Source of the DNA: Prochlorococcus sp. AG-402-M18
GTDB taxonomy: Bacteria > Cyanobacteriota > Cyanobacteriia > PCC-6307 > Cyanobiaceae
DNA length: 64,000 nucleotides
Reading direction: 5' to 3'
Assembly (NCBI GenBank): GCA_003216595.1
Contig: QCIQ01000001.1
Span: 124,001-188,000 of the forward strand
Of this stretch, positions 60,986 to 64,000 are shown piece after piece. The stretch's first letter is position 1. Each line of letters starts with the position of its first letter. The translations under genes were made by a program, and so were the position numbers. The notes beneath the pieces were generated by a model. That model saw only the letters and a list, made by a program, of their open reading frames with translations, ran no database searches and was not told where the DNA came from.

Positions 60986-61165
60986 TTAGCTTTCTACACT
61001 AGGAGTTGTTGAATTCATTTGTTCTTCAAGCTTTGATATTGAAGCTGTGATAGCTGCAAGCTTTCTCTCATAAGATTCTTTAACGGATATTAAAAAATTT
61101 AATTTTCTAGTTTGAAAAAATTTTTTTCTTTCACTCCAGTTTTTGGAAGATTCGCAGAAGTTCAT
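60986..61165 (-). CDS. 59-residue hypothetical protein, coiled-coil like
   Basis: Read leftward from the ATG at 61165, the ORF gives MNFCESSKNWSERKKFFQTR, then a helical region KLNFLISVKESYERKLAAIT and a tail ending PSVES. It has heptad-like spacing over about residues 22-50 and no membrane span. The composition is protein-like and it sits between two rightward genes. It converges on the Ap4A-phosphorylase-like gene with a 19-bp gap. Function unknown. Confidence 0.6.
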   Translation of the reverse strand: MNFCESSKNWSERKKFFQTRKLNFLISVKESYERKLAAITASISKLEEQMNSTTPSVES

Positions 61166-61335
61166 TTTTGATTAACTTTTGATTCACTTGCAAATAATAC
61201 TTAATATTATTGATCTATGTGGCCATAATTTAAGATTAAGATAATATTAGAATACTTTTTTGAATATTTTGTTATTAGAGATTAATTATATAAATTCAAA
61301 GCTAAAGGTGTGTTGAATATAAAAAGGCCATTAAT

Positions 61336-61362
61336 ATGGGAGTAGATATAAGGATCTTGTGA
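61336..61362 (+). CDS. 8-residue upstream ORF overlapping the next start
   Basis: ATG at 61336 reads MGVDIRIL and stops at TGA 61360-61362. That stop overlaps the GTG start (61359-61361) of the RHH/J-domain gene as GTGA. An AAAAAGG lies 8 bases before the ATG. It may be a translational-coupling leader; chance occurrence is possible because it is so short. Confidence 0.4.
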   Translation: MGVDIRIL

Positions 61363-62396
61363 CAGAAGGGGAAGGGAAGGAAGTTAAGAGAATATCAATT
61401 GATTTACCAATTGATCTAGTTGATGGCGTCGATCGACTTCGCAAAGAGTGGGGATTTAGGGCTAGAGGACTAGTTTTCGAGAGATTATTAGAGGTTATTT
61501 TATCTAACGATTTAGATGATGAAATAATTGAAAATGAACAATTAGATTTTATTCATAATAACAATAATGATTCTTCAACTCCTCAGAACGGAATAGAAAA
61601 TAGTAAACAGGAAGAAAAAGCACTTGTGATAGTTGGTACAAAGAATATTGAAATAAAAAATGTTGCTGTCAATGATGTCAAAGCTGATGATGTTGTAAGT
61701 AATAAAAAAGATACCGTATCCACGGGCATTGAATTACCAGGTTTTATTAGAAAACAAACTACCAACCTAAAGAGAAGTTTAAGTAAAGATAAAACTTTAA
61801 AAAATATGGAAGATACCTCAATTACCACTATTGATATTGATGATCTATTAAAGGCGAAAGACGCTGCTGAAAAACATTGGATCTATCTTTACGGTCAAAA
61901 ACCTACTGAAAGTGTGATTGAGGCATCAATGATATGGCTTGCTAGAGATATCTGGCCAAATGTAGATGGCACAGACAGTGTGCCTTTCACCTGGAATGCT
62001 GCCTGTAAAATGCTTCATTCCTATTGCAGTGAATGGAAAATTGATTCGGTAACATTTGATGATGTGGTGATATTGGCAGGTGCTCTTGAAGACCCCTTTT
62101 CAGCTAAAAACCTTAGAAGTAGAATCCCAACTCTCATTCGAAGATTTGTTAATAAATTCAAACGCAGCCAAAATGTGACTTCATTCCAAACGCTTGAATC
62201 TACGATGACAGTTCATGGTGCTCTCAAGTTATTGGGTTTACCAACGAAGGCTGGATCATCACTAACACTTTCTTTTATTAGAGATGCCTATAAAGAAAAA
62301 GCTCTTTCCAATCATCCTGATGCTGGAGGATCAAATGAAACCATGAGAAAGCTTAATGAGGCTTATCAATTACTCAAGGATTTATACAAGAATTAG
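61359..62396 (+). CDS. Ribbon-helix-helix plus J-domain protein
   Basis: The 345-residue protein joins two unlike modules. Residues 8-48 (KEVKRISIDLPIDLVDGVDR, then LRKEWGFRARGLVFERLLEVI) fit a ribbon-helix-helix DNA-binding or CopG-like fold. A polar linker (about 50-160) follows, then a helical domain of about 120 residues with WIYLYGQKPTESVIEASMIWLARDIWP. A C-terminal J domain has HPD at residues 319-321 (SNHPDAGGSNETMRKLNEAY). The HPD should activate a DnaK partner. The start is GTG with AAGGA four bases before. It lies alone beside long gene-free DNA; function unknown. Confidence 0.8.
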   Translation: MTEGEGKEVKRISIDLPIDLVDGVDRLRKEWGFRARGLVFERLLEVILSNDLDDEIIENEQLDFIHNNNNDSSTPQNGIENSKQEEKALVIVGTKNIEIKNVAVNDVKADDVVSNKKDTVSTGIELPGFIRKQTTNLKRSLSKDKTLKNMEDTSITTIDIDDLLKAKDAAEKHWIYLYGQKPTESVIEASMIWLARDIWPNVDGTDSVPFTWNAACKMLHSYCSEWKIDSVTFDDVVILAGALEDPFSAKNLRSRIPTLIRRFVNKFKRSQNVTSFQTLESTMTVHGALKLLGLPTKAGSSLTLSFIRDAYKEKALSNHPDAGGSNETMRKLNEAYQLLKDLYKN

Positions 62397-62607
62397 ATTC
62401 TCAACCATCTTAAATGTGTCCAATACTTGGTCTATCGATGAGACGCACGCAAGATAAGCTAGATTAGATCCGGGCCAGCTATCCTTTCACTAATAAACCA
62501 ATGAATCTGACAATAATTGATCCGTTAAATTTAAATATTGCTAGCAATGCTTCTTTGTATAAAAAATTTATTAAAGGTAGAACACAAGTCATGAATTACA
62601 TTTTTAA

Positions 62608-62712
62608 ATGCATAAAAATTGGCTTTTATTATTATCGATTTGGCTAGTTTCATTGATTTTGGATATTCCTAAACGCTATTTATGTCCAGCTACTGTCCAT
62701 TCATTCTATTGA
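62608..62712 (+). CDS. 34-residue hydrophobic peptide, uncertain
   Basis: The ORF reads MHKNWLLLLSIWLVSLILDI and then KRYLCPATVHSFY. It would be a single basic-anchored membrane helix of about 17 residues. There is no ribosome site and no recognised family, and short hydrophobic ORFs arise easily in AT-rich DNA. It is reported only as a candidate. Confidence 0.2.
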   Translation: MHKNWLLLLSIWLVSLILDIPKRYLCPATVHSFY

Positions 62713-62749
62713 TCAAATGATCCATTGCTATGACAATCTTTATAAGTCT

Positions 62750-62776
62750 GCATAACTGCTTTATAGACAGTTATGC
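62750..62776. repeat. Perfect 9-bp-stem hairpin in the gene-free region
   Basis: GCATAACTG (62750-62758) and CAGTTATGC (62768-62776) are exact complements around a 9-base loop. No T-run follows on either strand, so it is not a normal terminator. It could be part of a structured RNA or a dimer-protein binding site. Confidence 0.5.
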
Positions 62777-63113
62777 GAAATAATCAAAATAAGAAATCTC
62801 TTGTATTGAAAGAATTAGATATTTCTACGGAAATGTCATTAAAACGATTCTCGAGTATCTAGCATGAGACCCGTTATAGGTCTAGAACTAAGTCCTCTTT
62901 GAGACTCATAATACTATTGTTTCGATGATTTATGAAATGTTTATCGAGATTACAGTTAACCATTGTTCATCGAGTGCAATAATATTCAAAAAAACAATCT
63001 AATTGGCGACTAGATGCGCAGCATTTTTTATTTTAGGGAAAATTATTATCTATTCAGTCCCGTATAAGTCTTGCAATAGGACCCTCACTGAGTCGCATTC
63101 TAGACTATCGAGA

Positions 63114-64000
63114 CTAACTTCTGAGCTCCGCCTTTAATTTTTCTTTAAGAGCAGTTCTTATTTTTTCGTGTATTGGATTTATATCTTCTTCTATTAGGGT
63201 TTTTTTAGGATCTCTGTATTTTATTCTAAAAGCCTGGCTAACCGAATCCTCGGGAATAGAAGATCCCTCATAACGGTCTATCAATTCCACTTTCTCTAAA
63301 AGTGGTCTACCAGATTTCTTTATTAGATCTATTATTTCTAAGGAACTGTATTTTCTTGAATGAATAAGCGCAATATCCCTTTCCATGTATGGAACAGTAG
63401 GGTAATCCTTGTAAATTCTTGTCCAATTTGTTTTCCTTGTCGAGGCCTTAATCAATGAATCAAACTCAAGGTTAAATAAGTAAGTTTCCTTCATTAGATC
63501 ATATTTCTCGGAGAGAGCAGGGTGTATTTCTCCGAAGAAGCCGATACTTCTTCCTTCAACAAATAATTCTGAAGTTCGACCCGGATGCATGAAATCTTTT
63601 TCGATAAGTTGCTTATCAATAGTTTCAATTCCTAGAACTTCAAGGGATTGCTTAAGTTTTCCTCTTGCTTCAAAATAATCTAAAGAAATATGTTTTGATG
63701 CTGAGCCCCACTTACTAAATCGTTTACTTCCAGTCAAAGCTCCTGCTAATAAATTTGTTTCAACAAAGCTTTCTTTATCTTTTTTGTATGTCTTTGCTAT
63801 TTCAAAGATCCAACACCCTTCAGCTCCAAATGATACATTTCTCTGAAGAATTTTAAGATGTTCATCCCATAAATTTGTTCTTAATCTACTAGTCTCTGAT
63901 AGTAATGGATTTTTGATTATTACTGCATTTCCATCAGTGTTATCAGGACCAACAAGTGATGAAGTAACTACTTCTTGAAAACCATTGTGGATAAAGGAAT
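63114..64000 (-). CDS. pheT: Phenylalanyl-tRNA synthetase beta chain, 3' part
   Basis: The frame is open leftward from the window edge to the stop at 63114, so about 295 C-terminal residues are seen and the start lies outside. The part includes NPLLSETSRLRTNLWDEHLK and GCWIFEIAKTY of the catalytic-like core and FMHPGRTSELFVEGRSIGFFGEIHP. The terminal FDX-ACB domain has YPTVPYMERDIALIHSRKYSS and VSQAFRIKYRDPKKTLIEEDIN, which binds the tRNA anticodon region. PheT pairs with PheS to charge tRNA-Phe. Confidence 0.95.
   Translation of the reverse strand, partial: SFIHNGFQEVVTSSLVGPDNTDGNAVIIKNPLLSETSRLRTNLWDEHLKILQRNVSFGAEGCWIFEIAKTYKKDKESFVETNLLAGALTGSKRFSKWGSASKHISLDYFEARGKLKQSLEVLGIETIDKQLIEKDFMHPGRTSELFVEGRSIGFFGEIHPALSEKYDLMKETYLFNLEFDSLIKASTRKTNWTRIYKDYPTVPYMERDIALIHSRKYSSLEIIDLIKKSGRPLLEKVELIDRYEGSSIPEDSVSQAFRIKYRDPKKTLIEEDINPIHEKIRTALKEKLKAELRS

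Larger units (their letters stand above)
62397..63113. other. 717-bp gene-free region between the J-domain gene and pheT
   Basis: Only very short ORFs are present, the longest plausible being a 34-residue hydrophobic peptide at 62608. The base composition looks less AT-rich than nearby coding DNA. Inverted repeats are present: a strong one at 62750-62776, and AGACC / GGTCT around a 7-base loop at 62867-62883. A short ATGC/GCAT stem before a T-rich run lies near 63014-63030, a weak terminator candidate. It may contain a small RNA or a decayed gene; no tRNA is visible. Confidence 0.45.

Noticed and set aside
1..64000. CRISPR array, insertion sequence or prophage
   Set aside because: No regularly spaced repeats, transposase, integrase or phage structural genes were seen on either strand.

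Overview
The window looks like the chromosome of a marine picocyanobacterium, most likely Prochlorococcus. The DNA is AT-rich and genes are packed tightly on both strands. Photosynthesis genes (petN, psaK, thf1/psb29) sit among housekeeping genes, together with cyanobacterium-specific families (DUF3082, DUF3593, DUF2499, DUF2103, DUF3110, DUF1995, HemJ). Several gene pairs are typical of cyanobacteria, such as dnaK3-dnaJ and pyk-macB-ftsH. The exact ecotype cannot be settled by eye; base composition suggests a low-light type rather than the most AT-rich high-light types, but this is inference. I see no insertion sequence, prophage, integrase, rRNA operon or CRISPR array.

Layout. 1-5.6 kb: the 3' end of rsmA, then ispE, a DUF3082 protein, a 31-residue hydrophobic peptide gene, pdhB and secD-secF, all rightward. 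5.6-9.7 kb: a very AT-rich patch of small lineage-specific genes around a large membrane glycosyltransferase, ending with petN. 9.7-20.5 kb: thf1, clpP, ftsH, a MacB-type permease, pyk, mazG, yggT, scpB, ilvA and dxs. 20.6-29.7 kb: a long leftward block with psaK, DUF3593, DUF2499, a Tat-type peroxiredoxin, rpmB, htpG, hisZ, an inositol-phosphatase-like gene and pstCAB. It is broken by one rightward tRNA-Ser(GGA) with its own promoter. 29.8-34.6 kb: dnaK3, dnaJ, DUF3110, murQ and a cyclophilin. 34.6-42.6 kb: ribBA, argC, purN, pgi and leuS. 42.8-47.2 kb: dapF, a cysteine desulfurase, DUF1995 and dacB, then coaD on the other strand. 47.2-59.4 kb: a flavin-reductase-like gene, uvrC, hemJ, a PHP phosphoesterase, cobN, ilvE and metH. 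59.4-64 kb: sparser, with small unknown genes, an Ap4A-phosphorylase-like gene, an unusual ribbon-helix-helix plus J-domain protein, two long gene-free stretches and the 3' end of pheT.

How the genes fit together. Proteostasis is well represented: dnaK3, a zinc-finger-less dnaJ, htpG, clpP, ftsH, the peptidyl-prolyl isomerase and secDF. Tetrapyrrole and cobalamin metabolism links hemJ, cobN and the B12-dependent metH. Peptidoglycan and lysine metabolism links dapF, dacB and murQ. Phosphate uptake is represented by pstCAB without a nearby pstS.

The points most worth a second look are: the RHH/J-domain fusion protein and its overlapping 8-codon upstream ORF; the 717-bp gene-free region beside it, which holds a perfect 9-bp-stem hairpin; a stem-loop in the predicted 5' leader of tRNA-Ser; a Tat-signal peroxiredoxin lacking the usual resolving cysteine; a possible Pho box before pstC; and several genes too short for ordinary ORF calling.
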